A stretch of DNA of 64,000 nucleotides from a gamma proteobacterium NOR5-3. GTDB lineage: Bacteria; Pseudomonadota; Gammaproteobacteria; Pseudomonadales; Halieaceae. This document shows, piece by piece, positions 47,540 to 59,400 of this stretch. A program made the position numbers and the translations under genes. The number at the start of each line of letters is the position of its first letter. Position 1 is the first letter of the stretch. The stretch is from contig DS999407.1 in NCBI GenBank assembly GCA_000158155.1, positions 521,257 through 585,256 on the forward strand. Reading direction: 5' to 3'. The notes beneath the pieces were generated by a model, which was given only the letters and a program-made list of their open reading frames with translations, made no database searches and was not told where the DNA came from.

Positions 47540-47980
47540 CTACCACAACGTGTTCTGTTGCTGGGGTAGGCCATCCACAAGCGAGCGAAACTCATCACCA
47601 AATTGATGGCAACGCAGGCTCCATACGTTGCGCATCGTATCTGAACTCATCGTATCTTCTAACTGGCGCAACATACCCTCCCAGTAAAACCGGTCGAGCC
47701 GCCCTTGTTGAAATTGATAGAAGGCCTCCTCGTAGAGTTTCAGGCCGCCGACCAAGTAAGACACCGCTTGAACTTTTTCGACCGGATCCAGCGTAGCGTA
47801 TCCATCAAGCCCCTTAACCACTATGGCGGCGAGATCAGGCTCGGACAATGACGACAACATAATACGATAGGCCTCGTTGATCTCATGCACCGATGCCACG
47901 CGGCGCTCGTGGTTTTGTATTCGAACCTGAATACCCAAGAATACGAGCGAGGCAACCACTCTCGTATTGGTAGCGGCCAT
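47540..47980 (-). CDS. Possible membrane-anchored protein of unknown function, start uncertain
   Basis: The frame encodes a plausible helical domain (VASVHEINEAYRIMLSSLSEPDLAAIVVKG) preceded by a short hydrophobic segment VVASLVFLGIQVRIQ. This resembles the end of the membrane helix in the 45925 protein family (pattern A-S-L-x-F-L/V-x-x-Q-I/V). The helix is shorter than expected, and upstream codons in this frame (to 48103) do not look like a normal leader, so the N-terminus may be damaged or may start at ATG 47980. I rate it as likely coding with possible 5' decay. Confidence 0.5.
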   Translation of the reverse strand: MAATNTRVVASLVFLGIQVRIQNHERRVASVHEINEAYRIMLSSLSEPDLAAIVVKGLDGYATLDPVEKVQAVSYLVGGLKLYEEAFYQFQQGRLDRFYWEGMLRQLEDTMSSDTMRNVWSLRCHQFGDEFRSLVDGLPQQQNTLW

Positions 47981-48169
47981 CCGACTTCCAGGACCACTCC
48001 AGAGCAACAAGCCAACAACCCCTCTTCGCATCTCGCCCATTCCAATCATTCCCCCCTGACGGAGACTTCCCAGCGCTGCACGCCATATTGACAGTGAACA
48101 CATGCAAGAGGATCATGCGCAGCCTACAATTCGGTCCGGTTCGGCACCAGTAGCAAGCGACCGACAAAG

Positions 48170-48185
48170 GCCTGCTTAGGCAGGC
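48170..48185 (+). other. Small hairpin in the fadB leader
   Basis: GCCTGC and GCAGGC form a 6-bp perfect stem around TTAG, 21 nt upstream of the fadB ATG and just before its AGGAA ribosome site. It could influence initiation or be a fatty-acid regulator site; no known consensus is matched. Confidence 0.35.
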
Positions 48186-48206
48186 GTTCACCACAGGAAT
48201 CACGCC

Positions 48207-50354
48207 ATGATCTATCAGAGCGATGCGATTACGCTCCGCCGTCACGACAACGGCATACTCGAGCTGCAATTCGACCTTAAGGGCGAATCAGTCAATAAAT
48301 TCAATCAACTCACCGTGCAGAGCCTTACCGAGGCCCTGGATGCGCTGGATAAAGAGTCGGATGTTCGTGGTCTGCTGGTCACCAGCGGCAAAGGCGTATT
48401 CATCGTCGGCGCAGACATCACCGAGTTCACCGCAATGTTTGATGCCACGGTAGAAGAGATTCAGGCCTTCTCTGGCGGCCAGAACGCTAACTTCAGCCGT
48501 CTGCAGAACCTGCCTTTCCCCACCGTTGCCGTGATTAATGGCTTCGCTATGGGCGGTGGATTAGAGATCTGCCTGGCTTGCGACCTACGGGTCATGAGCA
48601 CCGCTGCTAAAGTCGGCTTGCCCGAGACCAAACTGGGCATTCTCCCGGGCTGGGGCGGCACGGTACGCCTGCCACGCATCATCGGTGTCGACGAAGCCGT
48701 TATGTGGATGGCCACCGGCAAAGAGCAGAGCGCAGCAGAGGCTCTAAAGGCCGGTGCCGTTGACGCCATTGCCGCGCCCGAGCAGCTCCACAACGTTGCC
48801 ATGACCACGCTTGAATCAGCCATTGCTGGCAAACTGAATATCGAAGGCCGGCGCAGCGCCAAAAGCTCGCCTCTGCCCCTGAACGACACCGAAGCGATGA
48901 TGGCCTTCTTTACCATCAAGTCCATGGTCGCCCAGCAGGCCGGCAAGAATTACCCCGCCCCCATCAAGGTCGTGGAAGTTATCGAAGCCGCGCGCGGTAT
49001 GGGCCTGGAAGACGCACTCAAAGTAGAAAGCGCCGGATTTGCGGAACTCGCCAAGACTGACGTCGCCGCCGCCATGGTGGGCTTATTCCTTAACGATCAG
49101 CTGCTGGCAAAGACTGCCAAGGCCTGGGAGAAAAAAGCCGACAAGCCCATCGAGCGCGCTGCAGTACTCGGAGCAGGCATCATGGGTGGCGGTATCGCCT
49201 ACCAGAGCTCGCTCAAAGGCGTGCCCATCAAGATGAAGGACATCGCCCAGGAGGGACTGGATCTCGGACTCTCGGAAGCGAACAAGCTGCTGTCCAAGCG
49301 CGTATCCCGGGGCCGCATGACCGCCGACAAGATGGGCGAAGTACTCAACAACATTGACCCCACACTGACCTACGAAGGTTTTGATACGGTCGATATCGTT
49401 GTCGAGGCTGTCGTTGAGAACCCCAAGGTCAAGCATGCGGTACTGGCCGAGACCGAAAAGCACATCAGCCCCGACGCCGTGCTGGCCTCTAACACCTCCA
49501 CCATTTCTATTGATTTTCTGGCCCAGGCTTTAGAGCGTCCCGAGAATTTCTGTGGCATGCACTTTTTTAACCCGGTACACGCCATGCCGCTGGTTGAAGT
49601 GATTCGCGGTGCCAAGACATCGGACACGGCCATCGCGCGCACCGTGGCCTACGCCAACCGCATGGGTAAAAAAGCCGTTGTCGTGAACGATTGCCCGGGC
49701 TTCCTGGTGAATCGCGTGCTGTTCCCCTACTTCGATGGCTTTTCAAAGCTGGTCCGCGACGGCGCGGACTTCCAGGCGGTGGACAAGGTGATGGAGCGCT
49801 GGGGCTGGCCCATGGGTCCGGCTTACCTGTCTGATGTGGTGGGCATCGACACCGGTGTTCACGCAGCGGGCGTCATGGCCGAAGGCTTCCCGGATCGCAT
49901 GAAGATGGACTTTAAAACAGCGACAGAAACCATGTTCGAGAATAATCGCCTGGGCCAGAAGAACGGCAAGGGCTTTTACGAGTACGTCATGGACAAACGC
50001 GGTAAGCCCAAAAAGACTGTGTCCCAGGAAACCTACGAACTGCTTGCACCGATTACCGCCGAGCGTAAAGAGTTCGATCGCGAAGAGATTATCGCTCGCA
50101 TGATGCTGCCTATGTGCACTGAGCTTGCCCGCTGTGTCGAAGAAGGCATCGTTGGCTCCGCCGCCGAAGCCGATCTGGCACTGCTCTACGGTATTGGCTT
50201 TCCGCCCTTCCGTGGCGGCGTGTTCCGCTGGATGGACTCCGTGGGCCTTGCACACATTGCCGAGCAGTCCGACAAGTTTGCCCACCTCGGCAAAGCCTAT
50301 GAACTGACCGACGGTATGCGCGCCAAACTCGCCGCCGGCGAGACCTACTACTAA
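48207..50354 (+). CDS. fadB: Fatty acid oxidation complex alpha subunit FadB
   Basis: FadB is the multifunctional enoyl-CoA hydratase / 3-hydroxyacyl-CoA dehydrogenase / isomerase of beta-oxidation. The 715-residue protein has the hydratase/isomerase domain first (oxyanion segments GADITEF and [18 protein letters not shown]; catalytic Glu in [14 protein letters not shown]), then the NAD-binding dehydrogenase domain with G-x-G-x-x-G ([10 protein letters not shown] near residue 318) and the H-F-F-N-P motif. It forms an operon with fadA 21 nt downstream. Confidence 0.97.
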   Translation: MIYQSDAITLRRHDNGILELQFDLKGESVNKFNQLTVQSLTEALDALDKESDVRGLLVTSGKGVFIVGADITEFTAMFDATVEEIQAFSGGQNANFSRLQNLPFPTVAVINGFAMGGGLEICLACDLRVMSTAAKVGLPETKLGILPGWGGTVRLPRIIGVDEAVMWMATGKEQSAAEALKAGAVDAIAAPEQLHNVAMTTLESAIAGKLNIEGRRSAKSSPLPLNDTEAMMAFFTIKSMVAQQAGKNYPAPIKVVEVIEAARGMGLEDALKVESAGFAELAKTDVAAAMVGLFLNDQLLAKTAKAWEKKADKPIERAAVLGAGIMGGGIAYQSSLKGVPIKMKDIAQEGLDLGLSEANKLLSKRVSRGRMTADKMGEVLNNIDPTLTYEGFDTVDIVVEAVVENPKVKHAVLAETEKHISPDAVLASNTSTISIDFLAQALERPENFCGMHFFNPVHAMPLVEVIRGAKTSDTAIARTVAYANRMGKKAVVVNDCPGFLVNRVLFPYFDGFSKLVRDGADFQAVDKVMERWGWPMGPAYLSDVVGIDTGVHAAGVMAEGFPDRMKMDFKTATETMFENNRLGQKNGKGFYEYVMDKRGKPKKTVSQETYELLAPITAERKEFDREEIIARMMLPMCTELARCVEEGIVGSAAEADLALLYGIGFPPFRGGVFRWMDSVGLAHIAEQSDKFAHLGKAYELTDGMRAKLAAGETYY

Positions 50355-51551
<1,197 letters not shown>

Positions 51552-51574
51552 TTACCGCCCCAAACAGGTGACCC

Positions 51575-51594
51575 CTTGCAAGAACACTTGCAAG
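51575..51594. repeat. 12-bp-period direct repeat after fadA
   Basis: CTTGCAAG at 51575-51582 and again at 51587-51594, with AACA between. The octamer is itself a palindrome. It lies between the fadA stop and its terminator. Confidence 0.8.
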
Positions 51595-51600
51595 ATATTG

Positions 51601-51627
51601 AACGGCCTCTAGTATGAGGCCGTTTTT
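51601..51627 (+). terminator. Intrinsic terminator of fadBA
   Basis: AACGGCCTC and GAGGCCGTT form a perfect 9-bp stem around TAGTAT, followed by a T run. It lies 50 nt after the fadA stop. Confidence 0.92.
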
Positions 51628-51692
51628 CGTTGTGTCTTTGGGTAAGCCACAACGACTCCAGAAGCCAAAAAAACAAGCATAAGGAGAACGGC

Positions 51693-52712
51693 ATGGATTT
51701 GTTTCACGAAGACCACCCCGCGTGGCTGGCGCAGGTCGATGAGGCCGTTATCGATCCGGATCAGGCGATCATTGACCCACACCATCACCTCTGGCCAGAG
51801 GTGATGGGCCACGTCTATAACGTGGATGAATTTGCGATAGACACCAACACGGGCCACAACGTTATCGGTACCGTCTTTATGGAATGCGGTACCTGTTACC
51901 GCGAGGACGGACCTGAGCACGAAAAGCCCCTGGGCGAAACCGAGTACGTGTTGGCCCAGGCTGCGCGGATCAAAGAATTAGCGCTCGGTGCCCCGATTCT
52001 TGGCATGGTGGGTCACGTAGACCTCCGGGATACCGCCACGCTGGATGCCACGCTCGACAAACATATTGCCCTTGCCGGTGACTTTTTTAAGGGCATTCGC
52101 CATGCCGGAGCCAGTGCGCGGGACGAAGATAAAGAGAGCATGCTCATTCCCGGCGCCGCCCCTGCCGACCTGTATCGGCTGCCGGAATTTCAAGCCGGCG
52201 TCCGGCGCCTCGGTGAACGGGGCCTGTCTTACGACACCTGGCATTATCATTATCAACTGCAGGACTACATCGCGCTGGCCAAAGCCTGCCCGGATACCAC
52301 CATGATTCTGGATCATTTTTCTACGCCCCTGGGTGTGGGGAGCTTTGCGGGACAACACGACGCCATATTCGAAAGCTGGAAGGGCGAGATGCGAGAGCTC
52401 AGCAGTTGTCCTAACGTGTTCCTTAAACTCGGTGGCCTGGCCATGCCCGACAATGGCTTTGACTGGCATTTGGCCGAGCGACCACCGTCATCGGACGAAC
52501 TACTGGCCGCGCAAGGTCGCTGGTATCGTCACGCGCTGGACTGCTTCGGGCCATCGCGATGCATGTTCGAAAGCAACTTTCCGGTAGACAGGCTCTCGCT
52601 GTCGTACACGGTGTACTACAACGCCATGAAAAAGCTGGCGGCGGATTTTTCCGTCGACGAAAAAGCCGCGCTTTTTGCTGACACGGCCCGACGTGTCTAT
52701 CGACTGAGCTAA
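51693..52712 (+). CDS. Amidohydrolase-2 family metal-dependent hydrolase
   Basis: This 339-residue TIM-barrel protein belongs to the amidohydrolase-2 family, whose members hydrolyse or decarboxylate diverse substrates. The first metal site is visible as I-I-D-P-H-H-H-L-W-P-E; later barrel residues include L-D-H-F-S and the terminal F-E-S-N-F-P-V-D. An AAGGAG ribosome site 9 nt upstream fixes ATG 51693 (MDLFHED). It is 27 nt before a cyclase-family hydrolase on the same strand, so the pair probably act in one pathway. Substrate unknown. Confidence 0.9.
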   Translation: MDLFHEDHPAWLAQVDEAVIDPDQAIIDPHHHLWPEVMGHVYNVDEFAIDTNTGHNVIGTVFMECGTCYREDGPEHEKPLGETEYVLAQAARIKELALGAPILGMVGHVDLRDTATLDATLDKHIALAGDFFKGIRHAGASARDEDKESMLIPGAAPADLYRLPEFQAGVRRLGERGLSYDTWHYHYQLQDYIALAKACPDTTMILDHFSTPLGVGSFAGQHDAIFESWKGEMRELSSCPNVFLKLGGLAMPDNGFDWHLAERPPSSDELLAAQGRWYRHALDCFGPSRCMFESNFPVDRLSLSYTVYYNAMKKLAADFSVDEKAALFADTARRVYRLS

Positions 52713-52739
52713 GCCATTGATCCCAAGCGGAGAATAAAG

Positions 52740-53567
52740 ATGAATACTGATCCAGCAGCGCAGACCGCTGAGCTACTGAAAAACCCGAAACGGCGCATTG
52801 TCGATCTTTCTATACCCATAGAAAACGACGTAGCCTCGGATCCAGAGCCTTATCGTCCGCAGGTCACCTACCATCGCCACGAGGGCACCCATGACCAGCT
52901 CATGCCGTTCTTTCCGGGTCTTGAAAAAAGCGATCTGCCCGACGGCGAGGCCTGGGCCGTAGAAGAAGTTCAGCTCAATACACACAACGGCACGCATATG
53001 GACGCGCCCTGGCACTACCACTCCACCATGGATGGGGGCGACCCGGCCTGGACCATCGATCAGGCTCCGCTGGACTGGTGTTTCAGATCCGGCGTAAAGC
53101 TGGATTTTCGACACTTTGAAGATGGCTATGTGGCTACGGCAGCAGACGTAGAGGCAGAGCTTGCGCGCATCGGCTATGAGCTTCAGCCCCTGGACATCGT
53201 TGTGGTCAACACCAGTGCGGGAGCCGCCTACGGCGACCCTGACTATATTCACCGCGGCTGCGGCATGGGCCGCGAGGCGACGCTCTATCTCACCGAGCGC
53301 GGCGTGCGCGTGGTAGGCACCGACGCCTGGTCCTGGGATGCGCCGTTTCTACACACCGCGCGAAAATTTTCCGAATCCAAAGATCCTTCGATTATCTGGG
53401 AAGGCCATAAAGCGGGCCGTGATATCGGTTACTTCCAGATGGAAAAGCTACACAAACTTGAGACCCTGCCCGACTACGGCTTTGAGATCTCCTGCTTCCC
53501 GGTAAAAATCAAAGGGGCGTCCGCGGGTTGGACCCGCGCCGTCGCTATTTTTGACACCAATAACTAG
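52740..53567 (+). CDS. Cyclase-family hydrolase (kynurenine formamidase-like)
   Basis: This 275-residue protein is of the cyclase family (PF04199-type), which includes kynurenine formamidases and other metal-dependent amide or lactone hydrolases. The metal-binding motif H-x-G-T-H-x-D-x-P-x-H is intact (NTHNGTHMDAPWHYH). A second conserved segment is G-T-D-A-W-S-W-D. It pairs with the upstream amidohydrolase. The true substrate is not evident. Confidence 0.88.
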   Translation: MNTDPAAQTAELLKNPKRRIVDLSIPIENDVASDPEPYRPQVTYHRHEGTHDQLMPFFPGLEKSDLPDGEAWAVEEVQLNTHNGTHMDAPWHYHSTMDGGDPAWTIDQAPLDWCFRSGVKLDFRHFEDGYVATAADVEAELARIGYELQPLDIVVVNTSAGAAYGDPDYIHRGCGMGREATLYLTERGVRVVGTDAWSWDAPFLHTARKFSESKDPSIIWEGHKAGRDIGYFQMEKLHKLETLPDYGFEISCFPVKIKGASAGWTRAVAIFDTNN

Positions 53568-53953
53568 CAGCCACAGCTTGCTGCCCGATCCTTATCCGCA
53601 AGCCTGCGCTGTGACTTATTCACACTTTCGCGTCGCTCTCGTAAAGATATTTACCATATAAAACAGTAACTAAGACAACATTTTAACGGTGGTTTGCTAT
53701 GGCAAGCAGGTCATGAAGCCGTTAAAATCTCCACAGCTGACATGTCCGCCCCAGCGCGGGCGCCAGCAATAAGCCCATAAGAGCGATAACAGCTACCAGA
53801 TAGCAGCGCCATGCAGATACGGGACAGACTTATTCCTGACTCCGGACGAGATTTTTCACACTCGGGCTTTTCTGCGCGTTGCTTTTGCATGTCCACAGAG
53901 ACAGCAGTCAATAAATTAAAAATACTCGCAAGATACTAAAAAGGATGCGCCCC
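53568..53953. other. Leader region between cyclase-family gene and TonB receptor
   Basis: This stretch has no convincing gene. It contains a GTAAA/TTTAC palindrome (53641-53654), the long-range 10-bp inverted repeat described separately, an AT-rich part near 53915-53940, and the receptor's ribosome site (AAGGA, 53940-53944). Confidence 0.5.
53680..53728. promoter_or_regulatory. Perfect 10-bp inverted repeat, 29-nt loop
   Basis: ATTTTAACGG (53680-53689) pairs with CCGTTAAAAT (53719-53728). The loop is 29 nt and contains a minor internal pairing. As RNA it would form a stem in the cyclase 3' end or receptor leader; as DNA it could be a protein site. No T tract follows. Confidence 0.5.
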
Positions 53954-56316
53954 ATGAGTTCACGTAGATCAATCGCACACACTGCCCCGCGCTTATCAAA
54001 AAAGCCTCTGGTAGCAGCACTGGCCACATTGCTGGCCGGCAGTGCTCTCTCAGCCATGACCCAGGCTCAAGAACAACCACAACGTCGCGGTGGTTCCGCG
54101 TCTCTCCTGGAAGAAGTGGTGGTTACCGCACGAAAGCGCGAAGAAGGCTCCCAGGATGTACCACTGTCTATCACCGCTTTTGGTGCTGACCAGATCGAAG
54201 CGCTTAAAGTTCGCGATCTAACCAGCCTGTCCGTAGGCATGCCAAACGTTGCCCTGGATGACGTAGGTACCACCCGCGGTACTGCTAACTTCTCTATTCG
54301 CGGACTGGGAATCAGTGCATCTATTCCCTCTATCGACCCCACCGTCGGTGTGTTCGTAAACGGCGTATACCTCGGCGTTAACAACGGCATCATCTTTGAT
54401 GTGTTTGATCTTGAGAGCATCGAGGTCCTTCGTGGCCCCCAGGGCATTTTGTTCGGTCGAAACGTAACCGGCGGCGCGATCTTGATGAACACCAAAAAGC
54501 CCGGCGAAGAGTTTGAAGGATCAGCACGCTTTGCCGTTGATGGCGGTGGCGATGGTGGTTTGAACTACTACGCCATGGGCACCGTTGGCGGTCCCGTGAC
54601 CGATACCCTGGGCTTGAAATTGACGGCCTATTACAACGAAGACGAAGGCTACTTCCAGCGTGACGCCTTTGAACCCAATGGTGTAACCCAGGAAGATGTG
54701 GGTGCCGTTGAGCAGACCATGATTCGTCCTACGCTTGTGTGGACACCAACAGATATGTCAGAGCTGGTTATCCGCTATGAGTACACGGACATTTCCGGTG
54801 ACGGTGCTGTGGCACAGTCGCACACCAACGGTCGCGGCGAGCCTGGCGCGTTTGTAAACTACGATCGCGAGAGCTTTGGTAACAGCAACGACTTCATCGG
54901 TTATCAGAATATCGAAACTGACTTTTTGACGGTTGAATACAACCAGGGCGTGAGCCTGGGTGACGGTACTGTCACCGCCATTTACGGCTGGAGAGAATCT
55001 ACCTCCGAGTCCGGAAGCGACATCGACGGACAGCCAGTATGGGCTTTCCACTCTGCTGCCTGGTTAGATACAGAGCAGGACAGCTTTGAGCTTCGTTACA
55101 ACGGTCAGTTCGGCGATTTTAACGTCACCACCGGCGCCTACTGGTTCCAGAACGACCTGGGCTACCACGAGCGTCGTAACCTCGCGGGCGCAGCGCTTGG
55201 AAATCAGGCCCCGCTCATCATCCAGGACGGTGGCGGTCTCTACGGCGTAGAGACTTTGGGACTGTTTGTGGCAGCAGACTACGACATTACCGATCGACTG
55301 ACTTTGACTGCAGGCCTGCGTTACACCGACGAAGAGAAGTACGGCGATATCGCGTCACTTGCAGCGAACCAAAGCATCGAGGAGGCTTTCTTTGGCCTTG
55401 ATTCGGGCCAAATCAATTATCTGGTAGACAATCGCTGCAACCTGGTTGACAGCAGCGAAGGCTTTAAAACATGCCCGTTTGACTTCAACGGCAAGGATGA
55501 CTGGCAAACCTGGTCTCCTAAAGTTGGCGCAAGCTACGCATTGACCGACGAGGCGCAGATCTACGGTCATTGGTCACGGGGCTTCCGCTCTGGCGGCTAC
55601 ACCTGCGTAACACCACGCCGCTGTTTACACCTGAGGCTTTTGACGAAGAACAGGTAGACAACTTTGAATTGGGCTACAAGTCGCAACAGGCCTGGGGGAA
55701 ATTGAACGCAGCTTTCTTCTATACAACCGTGGGAGACATGCAGCGGGAAATCAACTTTGCAGACCCCGATGCGGGCGTCGTGCAGATTATTCGTAACAGT
55801 GCCGATGCCACCCTTTGGGGTATTGAGCTGGATGGCGCCTTCGCCTTGTCAGACAATCTGCTCATGATGGCCTCTTTTGGTTACATCGATGCCAGCTACG
55901 ATGATGTGTTCTTTGACCTGAACGGCGATGGCGTGATTGACGGCGCGGACAAGGCGCTTGGCCTGCCCCGCGCACCCGAAGTCACCTACAGCCTGGGCTT
56001 CAACTACGATATGGAACTAGGCAGCTGGGGTTATGCCACAGCGCGCATCAACTATGCCTATCGTGATGAGGTATTCTTCACCGATAACAACCTGGGCTTC
56101 ATTAACGAGCAGGATATTCTGGACGCAGGTCTGGATGTCTACTCCAACAATGGCAGCTGGGTGTTCTCGCTCTACGGTCGCAACATGCTCGATACTGTGA
56201 AGCACGGCGGCGACACACAGCTGTCACCGACTCTGGCCGGCGTACCCACAGGCGGAACTTTCTCGCCACTGATGCGTGGTCAGACTTACGGTGCCGAAGT
56301 GACCTTCAACTTCTAA
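53954..56316 (+). pseudogene. TonB-dependent outer-membrane receptor disrupted by a one-base deletion
   Basis: The gene encodes a TonB-dependent receptor of about 787 residues: signal peptide, plug domain (EEVVVTARKR onward, with the SIRG and RGPQGILFGRN signatures), then a 22-strand-type barrel ending in aromatic F. Reading from 53954 the frame stays receptor-like up to G-F-R-S-G-G-Y at 55600, then turns to nonsense and stops at 55657. The +1 frame resumes receptor sequence immediately (LRNTTPLFTPEAF to the end at 56316). The expected codons are TAC-AAC-CTG; the sequence has TACACCTG, so one A is missing near 55601. Either the gene is inactivated or the base is a sequencing error. The start at 53954 (MSSRRS) has AAGGA about 9 nt upstream. 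Confidence 0.9.
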
Positions 56317-56335
56317 TCGCCCGGAAGCGATTGCT

Positions 56336-56368
56336 AAACCGGCGGTGCGCAAGCCCGCCGGTTTTTTT
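56336..56368 (+). terminator. Intrinsic terminator of the TonB receptor gene
   Basis: AAACCGGCGG and CCGCCGGTTT form a perfect 10-bp stem around a 9-nt loop, and the T run continues for several bases. It begins about 20 nt after the receptor stop. Confidence 0.93.
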
Positions 56369-56460
56369 GTGTCTGCAATAATGCAGGCTCACCGGCCACT
56401 GTTACATTCAATCGATCTCCGGTAACCTGCTGCGCAAATTAAAAAAACCAACGAACAATA

Positions 56461-59400
56461 ATGTTGCGGATCGGGGACAGGCATAGACGCTCGGCTTTAC
56501 ATGGAAGGTCCGCGCTTGTCAGCGCGTGCTGGGCGGCACTTCTCGTTGTCGGCATCATGGGCCTTTCCGCGAACAGCCAGGCGCTCAATCCCGACCGCCT
56601 CCTCAGTCAATATCTACTCGATCACTATGGTCGAGATTCGGGTTTACCATCCGACCGTGTATGGGTCAGTACAGAGGGACCTCGTGGCTATCTTTGGATT
56701 GGCACTCAGGGTGGCCTGGCCCGTTTTGACGGTGTCAACTTCAAAGCCTACAACCAACAATCCCATCCCGCATTCAAGGCCAGCGATATTCGCGCGCTGG
56801 AATGGACACCCGACGGCGATTTGTGGATAGGCACCTACGGCGGCGGCGCTGTTCGCATGCGCGGCAAGGAATTCACGACTTTTACTACTGATGACGGGCT
56901 AATCGGCAATGTCATCTATGACATTCATCGAACCGTCGACGGCTCTATCTGGTTTGCAACGGATCAAGGCGTCAGCCAACTCGTCGCTGACGAGTTCAGT
57001 TCCTGGACTGTAGATGATGGGTTGGCGTTCAACGGCGCGACCCACATCGCACAAGACCAACAAGGAACACTGTGGTTTAGCAGCCTCACCAACGGCGTCA
57101 GTTTTTTTGATGGGGGCCGCTTTGAGCATATAGGACTGGATGAGGGCCTGGATTCCCTGCAAATACACATGCTTAAGTGGGACAAGGAACTAGGTATTAT
57201 TGTGGGCACGGCCACCGGCAGCATTTACCAGCTGTCCGCCGTGCAAGGCCCACAGAAACTGCCAATGTCCAACCCGGTGGCGATCGAAGAATATCTTCGC
57301 GATCGGGATGGCAACCGCTGGCTGGGAAGCTATGGTGAAGGGCTGTGGAGGGCCAGTGCCGATGGAAGCGAGACTCGCTTTAGCTTCGGAACCGGCAATG
57401 AAACCGAACACATATTTAGCCTTATAGAGGATACCCGGGGAACCCTGTGGGCCTCAACCACGCGCGGTCTGTTTGGTCTGCGAGATAGTCCGTTCTTATC
57501 CCTGGGAACAGCAGAGGGGCTGGCGGACTCTACCTTTGTCGTCACCGCTGATAATGACGGGACGGTTTGGGCCGGGAGTGAACCCCACGGCTTGTTTCGC
57601 ATTAGCGCCGATGGAAAACTCTCCCAACCTCACCCTGAACTCATTAATAAGACCATTTCCTCTTTGTTAATCAGTGTTGATGGCAGCCTGTGGATCGGAA
57701 CCTTTGGGGAGGGCCTTTTTCGTATACATAACGGCGTAATTACACACTTCGGGGAAGAAGACGGGCTGTTCGGCTTACACATTTTTGCGCTGCAGCAATT
57801 ACGTGACGGGACGATCTGGATCTCCACGAACCTTGCTCTGAACATCTGGCAAGACGATGCGTCGCCGATAAGCCAGCCTCTTCCCGAGCTTGATGGCAAG
57901 GTGCCCCGCCATATTCTCGAAGGCAAGGACGGCACGGTCTGGCTTAGCAGCGCCCAGGGGCTTTTTATTTATCGCAACGGCTTACTGGAGCAAAAGATAA
58001 TCGGCGACGGTCCCACAAGCAGCGTCGTTCGTGCAAGCTACGAAGATGAGCGGGGCGTACTTTGGATAGCAGCCGGGAATGGCACCCTTTCACGACTGGA
58101 CCAGGGCAGGCTGTTTACCTTTGACAGCTCCCATGGTCTGCCGTTCTCGGCAGGCTATGCCATTCTCGAAGATAAGGCCCGTAACCTGTGGATATCCGGC
58201 ACCCAGGGTTTGCTGCGGGTATCACGCGACAGCCTCGATGCCGTGGCTCGAGGTGAGCGCAACGTACTAGACACACGTTTGTTTGATGAAACTGACGGCC
58301 TTCGCTCAACACAGTTTGTCGGTGGCTTTCAGCCAGCGGCCTGGTCTACGCCGGACAATCGTCTGTGGTTTGTAAGCACCAAGGGCCTCATGGCATTTTC
58401 ACCCCAGGGTCTCGCGTCCGAAACTCCAATGCTGCGCACCTATATTGATGCCGTGCGCGTGGATGGCAGCCCCATAGATTTACTGGAACCCCTGCAATTG
58501 CCGGCAGACTTCCAAAGTCTGGAAATCGACTACAGCAGTCCCGAATTGAGTAATCCTCAATCCGTAAACTTTCGATATAGCATTGCGGCAAACAGCGACT
58601 CCTGGACCAGTGCCGGCGACCGACGCACGGCCTACTTCACCGCATTGCCCGCTGGCAACACCGTCTTTAGGGTTCAAGCCAGTTTTAACGGTGAATCACC
58701 CTCTCAAAGTAGCGAGAACGTCGCCGCCTTAAGCATCAACAGAGCACCTCACTGGTACGAAACCACCTGGTCAGTGCTCGTCGCTGCGGCCTTGATTGGA
58801 CTCCTGGTTACGCTTTTGCAGCGCTTCCAATCACGCAATGCCCGCCGTAAAGAGCAGCAATTACGCGCATTGGTGGACCTTCGCACCAGGGAACTCCGCG
58901 AAGCCCTGGTGCGCGTCGAGGCCAACTCACGCATCGACAGCCTTACTGGTGTCGCCAATCGTCGTCATCTTGAAGAACAGCTCAACGCCACCTGGAGCAT
59001 GGCCCGACGAAGCGGGGCTCCCGTGAGTATTCTCATGCTCGATATTGACCTGTTTAAGCAATACAACGACACCCTGGGTCACTCCGCCGGCGATGACTGC
59101 CTGCGTCTCATTGCCCAGGCTATCAAGAGCAAACTCCTGCGCGAGCATGACATGCTGGCGCGTTACGGAGGCGAAGAGTTTGTCGTGCTGCTTTATGACA
59201 CGGATGCCAAAGGCGCCGAGAGGGCCGCCAACCGTATCCTCGATTGCGTCAGGGTTCTGGATTTGCCGCACCCTGCGAGCGATGTCAGCGAGCACGTCAC
59301 CATCAGCATAGGCTGCGCAACGCTGGGCGAAAAGGAGCGCGACGATCCGCACAGACTTATCGATCTTGCAGACAAGGCGCTCTATCAAGCAAAGGCCCAG

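Noticed and set aside
53711..53911. 66-residue minus-strand frame upstream of the TonB receptor
   Set aside because: No ribosome site or family features; lies across regulatory-looking repeats.
55570..56316. Separate gene for the second half of the TonB receptor
   Set aside because: Sequence continues the barrel of the upstream frame exactly where that frame fails; it has no leader or ribosome site of its own.
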